This document shows, piece by piece, positions 18,819-27,957 of a stretch of DNA of 64,000 nucleotides; position 1 is the stretch's first letter, and each line of letters starts with the position of its first letter. The stretch is from the NCBI GenBank assembly GCA_019240475.1, contig JAFAYI010000029.1:434001-498000 (forward strand), read 5' to 3'. The translations under genes were made by a program, and so were the position numbers. The notes beneath the pieces are model-generated. The model worked only from the letters and a program-made list of their open reading frames with translations, did not search any database and had not been told where the DNA came from. The stretch is from Acidobacteriaceae bacterium. Its GTDB lineage: Bacteria > Acidobacteriota > Terriglobia > Bryobacterales > Bryobacteraceae.

Positions 18819-19424
18819 ATGATCGGCCATCTGCGCGGGACGGTTCTCGAAAAGCATCCGAACGAAGTCATCGTCGAAGCCGCGGGCGTCGGCTACGAAG
18901 TCCTGATTCCTATCTCCACCTACACCGCTCTGCCCGACGCGGGCGCCATCGCCTCCCTCCGCATCTACACGCATGTCCGCGAAGACGCCTTATCCTTATT
19001 CGGCTTCGCCACCGCCGAAGAAAAGCTCGTTTTCGAACGGCTGATCTCGGTCAGCGGCATCGGCCCCGGGCTTGCCATCAAAGTCCTCTCCGGCTTGCCC
19101 ACTTCCGATCTGATCGCCGCCATCCGCGCCGGCGATGTCGCGCAGCTTGTCCGCATTCCCGGCGTCGGCAAGAAGACCGCCGAGCGCATCGTCCTCGAGC
19201 TCAGAGAGAAGCTGGTCGCTGCCGAAGGCGCCGGCAAGACGGCGCCCGGAATCGCGGGCGCGGCGCCGGCCTTCACCGACATCGAGCGCGACGTCTTATC
19301 CGCCCTTCTGAATCTCGGATGCTCCCGCCCCGCCGCCGAAGAAGCCCTGCGCAAGGTCAAGCAGCGCGGCGCGCCCGATACCTTCGAGCCCTTCTTCCGG
19401 GAGGCCATGTCTTTAGTGCGTTAA
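18819..19424 (+). CDS. ruvA: Holliday junction branch migration protein RuvA
   Basis: 201 residues, normal RuvA length. Domain I OB-fold starts [28 protein letters not shown]; the two helix-hairpin-helix motifs of domain II are seen as [15 protein letters not shown] and [16 protein letters not shown]; a short C-terminal domain III ([19 protein letters not shown]) binds RuvB. RuvA tetramers hold the Holliday junction square-planar and recruit RuvB. ruvB follows 38 bp downstream, then folK. No ruvC is in the window. Confidence 0.98.
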   Translation: MIGHLRGTVLEKHPNEVIVEAAGVGYEVLIPISTYTALPDAGAIASLRIYTHVREDALSLFGFATAEEKLVFERLISVSGIGPGLAIKVLSGLPTSDLIAAIRAGDVAQLVRIPGVGKKTAERIVLELREKLVAAEGAGKTAPGIAGAAPAFTDIERDVLSALLNLGCSRPAAEEALRKVKQRGAPDTFEPFFREAMSLVR

Positions 19425-19462
19425 CGCCCCGCCCGCGGCGGTTTAAGTTAAGGTGGTTATCG

Positions 19463-20491
19463 ATGTGCGCGCAACGCGTAGTCTCTCCCGCGCCTGAGCC
19501 CGACGAGCGCCAGTTCGAGGCCGCGCTCCGTCCCTCCACTCTCGCCGATTTCGCGGGCCAGCCGCACGTTCGCGAACAGCTTGCCATCGCGATTGAAGCC
19601 GCCAGGCGCCGCGGCGAAGCCATGGATCACGTGCTGCTGTGCGGCCCGCCCGGCCTCGGCAAAACCACCCTCGCCGCCATCATCGCCCAAGAACTCTCCG
19701 TCCCCCTCGATCAGACCGCCGGCCCCATCCTGCAAAAAAAGCTCGACCTCACCGGCATCTTGAGCAACATGCGCGCGCGCCAGGTATTCTTCATCGACGA
19801 GATCCACCGCCTGCTGCCGGACATCGAGGAAATACTCTACTCGGCGCTCGAAGATTTTCGCCTCGACATCCTGATCGGCACCGGCCCCGGCGCGCGCACC
19901 CACTCCATCTCGCTTCCACGTTTCACCGCCGTCGGCGCGACAACCCGCCAAGGCCTGCTGAGCGCTCCTCTGCGCGGCCGCTTCGGCATCGTGCTTCGCC
20001 TCGATCCCTACGACGAAGAAACGTTGGCTCAAATCGTGCACCGCTCCGCCCGCCTGCTCGAAATCGAGATCGCCAGCGACGCCGCCTGCGAGATTGCGCG
20101 CCGCGGACGCGGAACTCCCCGCATCGCCAACCGCCTGCTCCGGCGCGTGCGCGACTTTGCCCAGGTCCGAGCCGATGGCCGCATCGATCACCCCGTTGCC
20201 AAAGCCGCCCTCGATCTCTTGAAAGTCGATCCCTTCGGCTTGGACGACGTCGATCAGAAAATCATGCGAACTGTCCTCGTAAAGTATGGCGGCGGTCCCG
20301 TCGGCCTGGCCACCATCGCCGCCTCCATCGATGAGCAGTCCGACACCATCGAGGAAGTCTACGAACCCTACCTGATCCAACTCGGATTTCTCGATCGCAC
20401 GCCTCGCGGAAGAATCGCCACCGATCGCGCCTTCGATTATTTCGAAGTTCCCCGCGGCCGTTTCGCGGGCGCCCAAAACCCGCTGTTCTGA
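19463..20491 (+). CDS. ruvB: Holliday junction DNA helicase RuvB
   Basis: 342 residues from ATG 19463, preceded by AAGGTGG at a good distance; the open frame runs far upstream but only over ruvA and the propeller gene in other frames. The protein has the RuvB opening ([18 protein letters not shown]), Walker [10 protein letters not shown] (about 61-69), Walker [10 protein letters not shown] (about 109-117), sensor 1 GATTR and the C-terminal winged helix. As the hexameric AAA+ motor it drives branch migration with RuvA. Its TGA overlaps the folK ATG (TGATG), so folK is translationally coupled. Confidence 0.98.
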   Translation: MCAQRVVSPAPEPDERQFEAALRPSTLADFAGQPHVREQLAIAIEAARRRGEAMDHVLLCGPPGLGKTTLAAIIAQELSVPLDQTAGPILQKKLDLTGILSNMRARQVFFIDEIHRLLPDIEEILYSALEDFRLDILIGTGPGARTHSISLPRFTAVGATTRQGLLSAPLRGRFGIVLRLDPYDEETLAQIVHRSARLLEIEIASDAACEIARRGRGTPRIANRLLRRVRDFAQVRADGRIDHPVAKAALDLLKVDPFGLDDVDQKIMRTVLVKYGGGPVGLATIAASIDEQSDTIEEVYEPYLIQLGFLDRTPRGRIATDRAFDYFEVPRGRFAGAQNPLF

Positions 20492-20988
20492 TGGCCCACA
20501 AAACCGTCTACCTCGCCCTCGGTTCGAACCTGGGCGATCGCCGATTCAACCTTCGCCGCGCCTGCGAAGCGCTCGAAGATGCGCGCGTCCACATCGTCAA
20601 GCGTTCTTCCATCTATGAAACCGAGCCGCGCGATGTCACCGCCCAGCCCTGGTTTCTGAACATGGCGCTTGCCTGCGAAACGCCCTATTTCCCGCTTCAA
20701 CTACTCGCCATATCGCAGCGCATCGAGCGCGATCTCGGCCGCATCCGCGGCGCCTCTTCCGTCCCTCGCGGCCCCCGCACGCTCGACATCGACATCCTTC
20801 TCTTTCAGAACATAGTCATGGATACGCCACGCCTGACGATTCCTCACCCCCGCATGCTCGACCGCCGCTTTGTCCTCGAACCTCTCTCGGAGATCGCGCC
20901 TCATCTGCGCCATCCTCAAACGAAGGACTTGCTCGCAAAGTATTTAAGCCGCGTAGCCGGCCAGAAACTGCGTCGCATCGAGCTTTAG
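20491..20988 (+). CDS. folK: 2-amino-4-hydroxy-6-hydroxymethyldihydropteridine pyrophosphokinase
   Basis: 165 residues, the single-domain HPPK length. It transfers pyrophosphate from ATP to 6-hydroxymethyl-7,8-dihydropterin in folate synthesis. Signatures: YLALGSNLGDRRFNLRRA at the N-terminus, the catalytic loop region SSIYETEPRDVTAQPWFLNM, and the Mg-binding signature RGPRTLDIDILLF followed by IPHPRMLDRRFVLEPLSEIAP. The start overlaps the ruvB stop by one base. It ends six bases from the stop of the converging CDO-flavoprotein fusion. Confidence 0.97.
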   Translation: MAHKTVYLALGSNLGDRRFNLRRACEALEDARVHIVKRSSIYETEPRDVTAQPWFLNMALACETPYFPLQLLAISQRIERDLGRIRGASSVPRGPRTLDIDILLFQNIVMDTPRLTIPHPRMLDRRFVLEPLSEIAPHLRHPQTKDLLAKYLSRVAGQKLRRIEL

Positions 20989-20993
20989 CCGAT

Positions 20994-22997
20994 TCAGCCC
21001 AGGCCGCTCGCAAGATGCGGCAACGAGGAAGTCAGGCGAACGGGGTCCGGCAACGATGCGCCACTCAGCGTCAAGAGCGCCATGCGAGCTACGGTCTGCG
21101 CCTGTTGCCGGAGTTCGGGAACGGCCGTCGAGTCCCACAACGTAGCTTTCCGCAGCGTGCCCGCGATTAGCAAGTCGTTCTGAACACCGCCGCTTGCCTT
21201 CACGCCGCGCCCTTGCGCGTCCGTCAGCAGCCCCAGTCCGAGCGGGTCGCCGCAAAGCGTACCCGCATCGAGAAGGCGCCGGAGGAAGGGATGCGTCGAA
21301 TGCGGCGCGTGCACTCCGGGACCTGTGCAGTTCACCACCCACGCAACCCTGACGGGCTTCTGCGCCGAACCGCCCCGGCACGCAAAACTCACATCGATGC
21401 CCTCCGCATCGGCCGCCGCCGAGATCAGCGTCCCCGCCGCAATCTGCAGCAGGTTCGCCGCCCGCATACGCTCGATGGTGTCGGCGATCGCGGGCGCCAT
21501 GCGGTGGCGGTGCACTTCCCAATAGGGCCGCGCGTGCCTCAGAAATCGCGCGCGCTCTTTCAGTTCTAAGCGGCCCCATAGTTGCCCGATTGCTGGCCTA
21601 AGCCCGTCGAATAAATCCTGCCATTCGACGCCTGGCTCTCGCGCCGCCATCTTCTCGCGAAGTTCTGAAATCAGGCGCCGAACCGTCAGCGCTTCCGACG
21701 GGTCCAGCCATCTGTTCAGCAGTTCCGACATGTCGGCCGCCCTCACCGGCCTGCGCATGTGCGCCATGGGCAGCAACCCTCGTCGCGACAGAGCGATGAT
21801 CGGCGCCCTTCGATCCGGGCGATTCAACGTAAGCGCCACATCTACGGCGGTCAACCCAGTCCCGATCAGAAGCACCGGCTCATCCGGCCCTATCTGGCTG
21901 AGCACCAGCGCCGCCCAGGGATCGGCGACGAAGCGTGTACGCGGCCCTGCCCAGCTACTAGCCAGCGGATCGTTGGGTGGCCGATGCCCTACCGCAAGGA
22001 TCGCCAGGTCGGCATGAACAGATCGTCTCCTGGCGGTTTCAACATCCCAGCCCGACGAACCCGACCGCTCCAGGCGCGTCACCTCGTCGTGCACGATTGC
22101 AGCGCTGAGGTGGTCACCGGCCGATTCCGCAAGCTCCAGCAGCGTCTTTCGAACATACTCGCCGTAAATCTTCCGTGGGAGAAAGTCGCCTTCGCCGGTC
22201 GAATGATCTTTCGATCGCGCGAACGCCAAAAAATCCTCCGGCTTGTCCGGCCAAGCGCTCATGCGGCTCGCCGGAACGTTCAGCAGATGGCGCCCGTCGT
22301 TGGTCCGGTACGCAATTCCTTCGCCGATCGCCGGCTGCCGGTCGAAGAGTACAACGCGCAGCGGCGTCCTGTTTTCTCCGGCAAAGCGAAGCAGGTTCGC
22401 CATCGTCATTACGCCGGTGACCCCGCCGCCGATGATCGCGATGACCTTCGCATCCGGCCGCGCCGGACGTAGAAATAGCTTCGGAACCGGGTCCTCCGCA
22501 ACCGCGTATCTTCGAACCTCCGGAAGCGGCGGAGAGTAGATGTGTACCGTCACCAGCACTTTCCCCGCGCTGCTGTCGTTCATCAAAGAGTGAACGACTA
22601 CTCCCGGATCTACGAGAATCTGTTCCGCGCCGACCCGCGAGTGCGTGGTGCTCCGCACCCGGCCATCTGCCGACTCTGAAAAGAGCTGCTCGGTTAGCTC
22701 ACCTTCTATCACCTTCAGCCCGCACAATGAGCCCGAGTGGTCGTGCGCCACGCTGCCCTGCGAAGCAGACCACGTCAGCACCAGAATTTCGTAGTTCTCC
22801 CGTCGCGCCACGCAGCGCCGCGCGTACGAATCCGCTCGCCGCTCAACGTAAGGCGTAACCTCCCGAACATCCAGATGCGCAGCCTCCAGAAGTTCGCGGA
22901 CGATTCGCTCGTCCAGTAGACCGCTGCGCTTATCCAGCTCGCCAATGAGCCATGTGAAACCACGAAACTCTTGATTGCAACAGTCTGTTTCTGACAT
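20994..22997 (-). CDS. Fusion of cysteine dioxygenase-like cupin and FAD/NAD(P)-binding protein
   Basis: 667 residues in one frame. Residues about 1-170 are a thiol dioxygenase cupin: Arg60, AHDHSGSLCGLKVIEGE with iron ligands His85 and His87 and Cys92, third ligand His136 (VVHSLM), and Tyr154 in IYSPP. These match human CDO Arg60, His86, His88, Cys93, His140 and Tyr157, including the pair that forms the Cys-Tyr cofactor; most bacterial CDOs have Gly at the Cys93 position. From about residue 184 a Rossmann start (VIAIIGGGVTGVMTMANLL) opens a COG4529/YdhS-like FAD/NAD(P)-binding domain (GEGIAYRTNDGRHLLNVPASRMSAW split motif) reaching the C-terminus. The CDO half should oxidise a thiol such as cysteine to its sulfinate; the flavin half's role is unknown. 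Confidence 0.9.
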   Translation of the reverse strand: MSETDCCNQEFRGFTWLIGELDKRSGLLDERIVRELLEAAHLDVREVTPYVERRADSYARRCVARRENYEILVLTWSASQGSVAHDHSGSLCGLKVIEGELTEQLFSESADGRVRSTTHSRVGAEQILVDPGVVVHSLMNDSSAGKVLVTVHIYSPPLPEVRRYAVAEDPVPKLFLRPARPDAKVIAIIGGGVTGVMTMANLLRFAGENRTPLRVVLFDRQPAIGEGIAYRTNDGRHLLNVPASRMSAWPDKPEDFLAFARSKDHSTGEGDFLPRKIYGEYVRKTLLELAESAGDHLSAAIVHDEVTRLERSGSSGWDVETARRRSVHADLAILAVGHRPPNDPLASSWAGPRTRFVADPWAALVLSQIGPDEPVLLIGTGLTAVDVALTLNRPDRRAPIIALSRRGLLPMAHMRRPVRAADMSELLNRWLDPSEALTVRRLISELREKMAAREPGVEWQDLFDGLRPAIGQLWGRLELKERARFLRHARPYWEVHRHRMAPAIADTIERMRAANLLQIAAGTLISAAADAEGIDVSFACRGGSAQKPVRVAWVVNCTGPGVHAPHSTHPFLRRLLDAGTLCGDPLGLGLLTDAQGRGVKASGGVQNDLLIAGTLRKATLWDSTAVPELRQQAQTVARMALLTLSGASLPDPVRLTSSLPHLASGLG

Positions 22998-23402
22998 TCA
23001 GGTTTGTAGACACACCGACAGCCACTAGGTTCGAATGGTCTGTTTCCTCAGTGTACAGTCACTCGCTGTTACAACAAAACCCCATCGTACTGTTTTAAAT
23101 CTTGAATCGTACTAGGCGCGGTTATTCTCGACCAATTCGATTGACTAAGTCGTCCGCACATTCCCGCGTCCTATTCTCTTTACCGGTTCCGCCCCGCGTT
23201 CCCACCGTAAGTTGGATGGCGGAAAATCGCATAAGATCGTTGATAATTGAACTCTATCGAGAAAACTATCTTTGTTGCCTACGGAAGGTTTCGATTTCCA
23301 CCAGGCAGCCACGGCTCTTACGGGTCCTCTCGAAAGGCTCCAGCATTACCAAGCTGAGTTCCATCGAGTTCCGTCTTTCATGAGCGTTCTACGCAATCTC
23401 AC
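22998..23402. other. 405-bp intergenic region without convincing gene
   Basis: This gap separates two minus-strand genes. It is more AT-rich than its surroundings and holds the predicted promoter at 23050-23077 plus a direct repeat ATCGTACT near 23083 and 23106. Short plus-strand frames (for example 23102-23383) have no ribosome binding site, no family resemblance and atypical codon use. It may be a decayed gene or an extended regulatory region. Confidence 0.5.
23050..23077 (-). promoter_or_regulatory. Predicted promoter for the CDO-flavoprotein gene
   Basis: On the minus strand TTGTTG (23077-23072) is followed after 16 bp by TACACT (23055-23050). It would start a transcript about 45 nt before the ATG at 22997. 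It sits in the AT-richest part of the gap. No clear ribosome binding site is seen before the ATG. Confidence 0.4.
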
Positions 23403-24749
23403 TCACCCCTCGTTCACCGGGTCCGGCTGCGCCTTCGGGTCCGGCTTCTCGATCAACACCGTCGCGATCCGGTTACGATTCATTTGCGTAATCGTAAATC
23501 GCCGCCCGTTGTAATCCACGGAATCCTTCACGTGCGGTATGTGCCCCAATTGGAAAAGCAGAAATCCCGCCAGCGTTTCGAAACCTGCGTCCGCCGGTAA
23601 CGCCAGATTGTAGCGGGTTTCCAGATCTCGAATGGTCGTGCTGCCTTCCAATTGCAGAACCTGTTCCGGCGCTAGCGGCGGGCGCACTGCATCGTGCTCA
23701 TCCCCTATATCTCCAAAAATCTGCTCCAGCACGTCTTCGAGCGTCACCAGTCCCGTCACGGTCCCAAATTCATCCACCACCAGCGCCATGTGATTGTGCG
23801 TCGAGCGAAATTCGTCGATTAACTGGTTCAGCGGTTTCGTCTCCGGAACCACCAGTGGCTTGCGCGCAAAACGACGCAGCCGCAGTGGGCGCGTCGCCCG
23901 CCGCCGCTCATGCGCGAAGCGCCGCTCGTCCCAAACGCGCATCAGGTCCTTGTAATGCACAATGCCGATGATCTGCTCCGGCCGGTCCTCATAGACCGGA
24001 ACGCGCGAAAATTTGTGCTCCGCCATCACGCCCAGTACGTCCTCCAGCTCCGCATCCACCGGCAGAGAAACGATGCTGTGGCGCGGCGTCATGATCTCCC
24101 GCGCCGAATAGTCCGACAACTCGATCAACCGTTGAATCGCGTTCTGTTCGAACTGTTGAAGATGGCCTTCGCGGCGGCTCGATTGAATAATGTACTTCAA
24201 CTCTTCTGTGGAATGCCCGCCCCGCGCGTGCCCTGTCGCAAGCCCCAGCGTGCGCAGGATCAAAGCCGACGAGCGTTCGATCACAACCACGAACGGCTGC
24301 AGCAGCCGATAGAACAGAACCAGCACCGGCGCGGCCAGCGACGCCACCTGATCGGCCTTTTCAATCGCCAGGTTCTTCGGAACCACTTCGCCGATAATCA
24401 CGTGCGCGTAGCTGATGAACAGAAAAGCCGCCGCGAACGCCACGCCGCGCAGCAGCACCGGCGATGCGTAAATGTGCAGCGGATCGAGCGCGCTGCGCAG
24501 CAGGTTGTACAGCGTGTCCTCGCCCGCCCAGCCCAAGCCCAGGCTCGCGAGCGTCACGCCAACCTGCGTCACCGATAGCAGGCGTCCCGGATTCGCTAGC
24601 AAACTAAGCGCGCTTTGCGCGCCCGCTTGCCCCTGTTCGGCCAATTCGCGCAGGCGCGATTGCCGAACCGAGACCAGCGACACCTCCGCCGCCGCGAAGA
24701 AGCCGTTCATCGCCAGTATCAGGATCAGAAGAATAACGCGAAAGCCCAT
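23403..24749 (-). CDS. HlyC/CorC-family membrane protein (CNNM + CBS pair + CorC_HlyC)
   Basis: 448 residues. Residues about 1-190 are a CNNM/DUF21 transmembrane domain with an N-terminal membrane segment (MGFRVILLILILAMNGFFAAAEVSLVSV), a loop ending in GEVVPKNLAIE and further helices. Two CBS motifs follow (REIMTPRHSIVSLPVDA ... VYEDRPEQIIGIVHYKDL and the second ending VVDEFGTVTGLVTLEDVLEQIFG), then the C-terminal CorC_HlyC domain (FETLAGFLLFQLGHIP). Members are linked to magnesium/cobalt efflux and metal homeostasis; the old hemolysin name is misleading. It is divergent from the penicillin acylase gene. Confidence 0.93.
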   Translation of the reverse strand: MGFRVILLILILAMNGFFAAAEVSLVSVRQSRLRELAEQGQAGAQSALSLLANPGRLLSVTQVGVTLASLGLGWAGEDTLYNLLRSALDPLHIYASPVLLRGVAFAAAFLFISYAHVIIGEVVPKNLAIEKADQVASLAAPVLVLFYRLLQPFVVVIERSSALILRTLGLATGHARGGHSTEELKYIIQSSRREGHLQQFEQNAIQRLIELSDYSAREIMTPRHSIVSLPVDAELEDVLGVMAEHKFSRVPVYEDRPEQIIGIVHYKDLMRVWDERRFAHERRRATRPLRLRRFARKPLVVPETKPLNQLIDEFRSTHNHMALVVDEFGTVTGLVTLEDVLEQIFGDIGDEHDAVRPPLAPEQVLQLEGSTTIRDLETRYNLALPADAGFETLAGFLLFQLGHIPHVKDSVDYNGRRFTITQMNRNRIATVLIEKPDPKAQPDPVNEG

Positions 24750-24816
24750 GGGCCGTCACGAAAACACGATGCGGGTCGCCGCGGGCCGCCGTCCAGCGGC
24801 AGAGTAAAATCGGTCA

Positions 24817-27114
24817 GTGTTATCCCGCCTGCTGCGCGTCATCAATGTGAGCATAGCCGTTCTCATTGTGCTCATTGCAGTCGCCATCTATTGGTACGCG
24901 ATCCGGCCGCTGCCCCAAACTTCAGGCGAAATCGCCGCCCCCATCGCGGCGCCCGCAACCATCGAGCGCGATGCGCGCGGCGTTCCCCACATTCGGGCGT
25001 CCTCCTGGCAGGACGCAATCTTCCTGCAAGGCTATGCCACCGCTCAAGACCGATTGTGGCAGATGGACGTGCTGCGGCGCTTCGGCGCCGGCGAGCTCGC
25101 GGAAGTCTTCGGTCCCGCCGCCCTCGGCGCCGACGAGCACTCTAGAAAAATGCGAATGCGCTCCATCGCCCAGTTCGCCTTGACAAAGCTCACTTCCGAT
25201 GCTCGCTCTCTCCTGATTGAATACGCCCGCGGCGTCAACTACTTCATCGATACCCATCGCGGCGACTACGCGCTTGAATTCTCTCTTCCCGGCCATGCTT
25301 ACGATCCGCGCGACTGGAGCCTCGCCGATTCCATCCTCGTCGGCCTTGTCATGTACCGCGACCTCACCGACAAGTCGCAATTCAAGTTCGACAAAGGCGC
25401 GCTGATTTCGAAAGCGGCCGATCCCGCAAAGATTAGGCTCTTGTTCCCGCCGATCGAAGGCCAATATGTTAGCCCCGGATCGAACGCCTGGGCCGTCTCC
25501 GGCGCCCACTCTGCCGATGGCGCTCCCATGGCCGCCAACGATCCACATCTGGCTTACGGCATCCCCGGCGCCTGGCACTTGGTCCATCTGATTGCTCCCG
25601 GGCTCGACGTATCGGGCGCTGCGCTTCCCGGCCTGCCCGGCGTCATTACCGGTCACAATAATCAAATCGCTTGGGGCGTCACCAATCTCCAATCCGATGT
25701 CCTCGATCTCTACATCGAGCAGATCGACGATCGCAACGGTCGCTACATCTTCCAGGGCAAGGCCGAACAGGCGCAGCCCGTCCGCGAACTCATCGGCGTG
25801 CGCGGCGGCAAGCCCGTCCAATTGAATACCTGGATCACTCGCCACGGTCCCATCGTCCTGCGCGAACAAGGCAAGAGCTACAGCATGCGATGGAGCGCCG
25901 CCGACAGCTTCAGCTACCCATTCTTCGACATCGATCGGGCTCAAAACTGGGACCAGTTCCGGGCCGCGCTCAGCGCGTTCTGGGGTCCGCCGCAGAACTT
26001 CGTCTACGCCGACCGCGCCGGCAACATCGGCTACCAGGCCGCCGGCCGCGTCCCCATACGCCGCGATTTCGATGGCGACCTGCCCCTCGATGGCTCGTCC
26101 GGAAAGTTCGAATGGGATGGCTACATCCCGTTCGATCAAATGCCGTCCATCTATAATCCGCCTTCCGGCATCGTCGCCACCGCCAACCAGAACCCGTTTC
26201 CCGCCAATTACCCCTATCGCGTCGACGGCGATTACTCGGACAAATATCGGGTCGAGCAGATTCGCGCCCTCCTCGCCGCCAAACCCAAGCTCACTGTCGA
26301 CGACATGCTCGCCGTGCAAAAAGATGTTTACTCGGCTTACGATTACTTCCTCGCGCATCGGGCGATCGCCGCCGTCTCGCGCCACTCCTCCTCCGATGCC
26401 GATCTTCGCGAAGCCATCGATACCCTCGCCCATTGGAATGGCCAGATGGACAAGGAAGAGGCCGCGCCTATGATTACCGAGCTGCTCGATCAAGAACTCG
26501 CCCGCTCCCTTGTTCTGTCGGCAACTATTGGCGCCCCCCAGCCGGCCGATCCCAAACCCGCCACTTCGGATGCCAAGGCAGGAGCGCATTACAGAATCAC
26601 CGGCTCGCCAGACCTCCCCACCATCGTGCCGCGCCCGCAAGCCATCGAAACGCTTCTCCGCGATCGCCCGTCGGGCTGGGTCGCAAACAACGATTGGGAC
26701 GCCTGGCTGATGCAGAACTTCGAATCCGCTTTAGCGCGCGGCCGATCGCTCCAGGGCCGCCCCGTCTCTAAGTGGCGCTGGGGCCGGATGCATCAATGGA
26801 ACATCGCTCATCCCATTGGCAAGCAGCTCCCGCTCGTCAATGGCTTCTTCGATATCGGACCCATCGACATGAGCGGCGCCGGCACAAGCGTCAAACAGAC
26901 CACACGCACCCTGGGCCCCTCGGAGCGCATGGTCGTCGACTTAGGAAATCTGGATAAGTCCGTCCAGAATCTCGTTGCCGGCGAATCCGGCTTCGTCGCT
27001 TCGCCTCATTATAAAGACCAGTGGCCTGCTTACTACACCGGCAAGAGCTTCCCCATGCAATTCAATCACGTCGAAGCCAAGGACGTCCTGCGAATCAAAC
27101 CTTCGAATCAATGA
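24817..27114 (+). CDS. Penicillin acylase-family Ntn hydrolase
   Basis: 765 residues from GTG 24817. An N-terminal membrane segment or uncleaved signal (residues 11-28) is followed by the alpha-subunit region (DARGVPHIRA, GYATAQDRLWQMDVLRR) and the autocatalytic cleavage site SPGSNAWAVSG, where Ser222 would become the N-terminal nucleophile of the beta subunit. Beta-chain motifs (PMAANDPHL, NNQIAWGVTNLQSDV, ATANQNPFP) are intact. The family cleaves amide bonds in beta-lactams, N-acyl homoserine lactones or other N-acyl compounds in the periplasm. A quorum-quenching role is possible but not shown. The Uma2 gene follows after 12 bp. Confidence 0.93.
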   Translation: MLSRLLRVINVSIAVLIVLIAVAIYWYAIRPLPQTSGEIAAPIAAPATIERDARGVPHIRASSWQDAIFLQGYATAQDRLWQMDVLRRFGAGELAEVFGPAALGADEHSRKMRMRSIAQFALTKLTSDARSLLIEYARGVNYFIDTHRGDYALEFSLPGHAYDPRDWSLADSILVGLVMYRDLTDKSQFKFDKGALISKAADPAKIRLLFPPIEGQYVSPGSNAWAVSGAHSADGAPMAANDPHLAYGIPGAWHLVHLIAPGLDVSGAALPGLPGVITGHNNQIAWGVTNLQSDVLDLYIEQIDDRNGRYIFQGKAEQAQPVRELIGVRGGKPVQLNTWITRHGPIVLREQGKSYSMRWSAADSFSYPFFDIDRAQNWDQFRAALSAFWGPPQNFVYADRAGNIGYQAAGRVPIRRDFDGDLPLDGSSGKFEWDGYIPFDQMPSIYNPPSGIVATANQNPFPANYPYRVDGDYSDKYRVEQIRALLAAKPKLTVDDMLAVQKDVYSAYDYFLAHRAIAAVSRHSSSDADLREAIDTLAHWNGQMDKEEAAPMITELLDQELARSLVLSATIGAPQPADPKPATSDAKAGAHYRITGSPDLPTIVPRPQAIETLLRDRPSGWVANNDWDAWLMQNFESALARGRSLQGRPVSKWRWGRMHQWNIAHPIGKQLPLVNGFFDIGPIDMSGAGTSVKQTTRTLGPSERMVVDLGNLDKSVQNLVAGESGFVASPHYKDQWPAYYTGKSFPMQFNHVEAKDVLRIKPSNQ

Positions 27115-27126
27115 GATCCTGATAAC

Positions 27127-27636
27127 ATGGCCACCGCACCCAGCCTCGTCTCTTTCGACGAATACATGCGAACCTCCTATTCGCCCGACTGCGAATACGT
27201 GGACGGAGTCCTATTGGAGCGCAACGTGGGACAAGGAAAGCACGCGTACACGCAGGGAGAAATCCTCCTTGCTCTTCAAGAGCAGCTCAGCCCCAAGGGC
27301 CTGATGGCCTTAGTTGAGTTGAGAGTAAGAGTTGCTCATCGGCGCGTGCGCGTCCCAGACATTTGCGTCATTGGCCAACTCGAAGAGACGGTCACCATTC
27401 CGCCCCGCCTTTGCGTGGAAGTGCTGTCCCCCGATGATCGTTGGACCCGCGTCAATGCATCCATACGCGATTACCAGTTCATGGGCGTCCCTTGCATTTG
27501 GGTGGTCGATCCTTATTCATCTCGCGCCTGGATCTTCGAGGATGACAATCCGCCTCTCGAGGTGACCGACGGTCTCTTATTCGCCGAGCGCCTCGGAATC
27601 CAGGTGAAGCTCGAAGATGTGCTGCCGAAACTCTAG
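27127..27636 (+). CDS. Uma2-family (DUF820) restriction-endonuclease-fold protein
   Basis: 169 residues. The pattern matches Uma2/DUF820: an N-terminal YVDGVLLERNVGQ segment, the PD-(D/E)xK-like core VRVPDICVIG followed by PRLCVEVLSPDDRW, then KxxxY-like DYQFMGVPCIWVVDP, where the usual catalytic Lys/Arg is less clear. These proteins are very common in Cyanobacteria and occur in Acidobacteria; their biological role is not established. Base composition is a little less GC-biased than the penicillin acylase gene. No toxin-antitoxin or transposase partner is seen. Confidence 0.88.
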   Translation: MATAPSLVSFDEYMRTSYSPDCEYVDGVLLERNVGQGKHAYTQGEILLALQEQLSPKGLMALVELRVRVAHRRVRVPDICVIGQLEETVTIPPRLCVEVLSPDDRWTRVNASIRDYQFMGVPCIWVVDPYSSRAWIFEDDNPPLEVTDGLLFAERLGIQVKLEDVLPKL

Positions 27637-27672
27637 CGCCTCCCCTGAGTCCCATTTAATAGAGATAAACCG

Positions 27673-27903
27673 ATGCGCCACCCGGAAGAACCCAAAAACG
27701 ACGATCACGAAAAAATCGAAGACATGGTCGAAGCCCCGCATGAGGCCGAGCGCTCTGCCCGCAGCCTTGAAGACGCGGTGGATTCCCACGCCACGCTCGA
27801 TGGCTTCTACGCCATGAACAACATCAAGCCCGACCCGCAACTCGAAAAAGAGGCCCGCGACGACAATCCCCAGGATCGCGAGAAGGGCCATCCCGTCCCA
27901 TAA
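27673..27903 (+). CDS. Small hydrophilic acidic protein, unknown
   Basis: 76 residues, almost half charged, no hydrophobic core and no cysteines: likely disordered or helical. The ribosome binding site is weak (GAGAT). It sits between Uma2 and an ECF sigma gene on the same strand with 36-bp and 54-bp gaps, and its codon use follows the surroundings, which favours a real gene. No family recognised. Confidence 0.5.
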   Translation: MRHPEEPKNDDHEKIEDMVEAPHEAERSARSLEDAVDSHATLDGFYAMNNIKPDPQLEKEARDDNPQDREKGHPVP

Positions 27904-27957
27904 TCTGCGCCAGCTTCGCGCAGATCTTCTCCACTGCTAAACTGATAGTACCCTCGC

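Noticed and set aside
18503..19462. Upstream extension of the ruvB frame, 320 residues longer
   Set aside because: It overlaps ruvA and the propeller gene in other frames and has Arg/His/Ser-rich low-complexity composition; ATG 19463 has a good ribosome binding site and the standard RuvB N-terminus.
23102..23383. 93-residue plus-strand frame in the 23-kb gap
   Set aside because: No ribosome binding site, no motif, and codon use unlike genes nearby.
24922..26640. 572-residue minus-strand open frame opposite penicillin acylase
   Set aside because: Shadow of a well-supported gene; Gly/Val/Ala-rich composition is that of a complementary-strand artefact.
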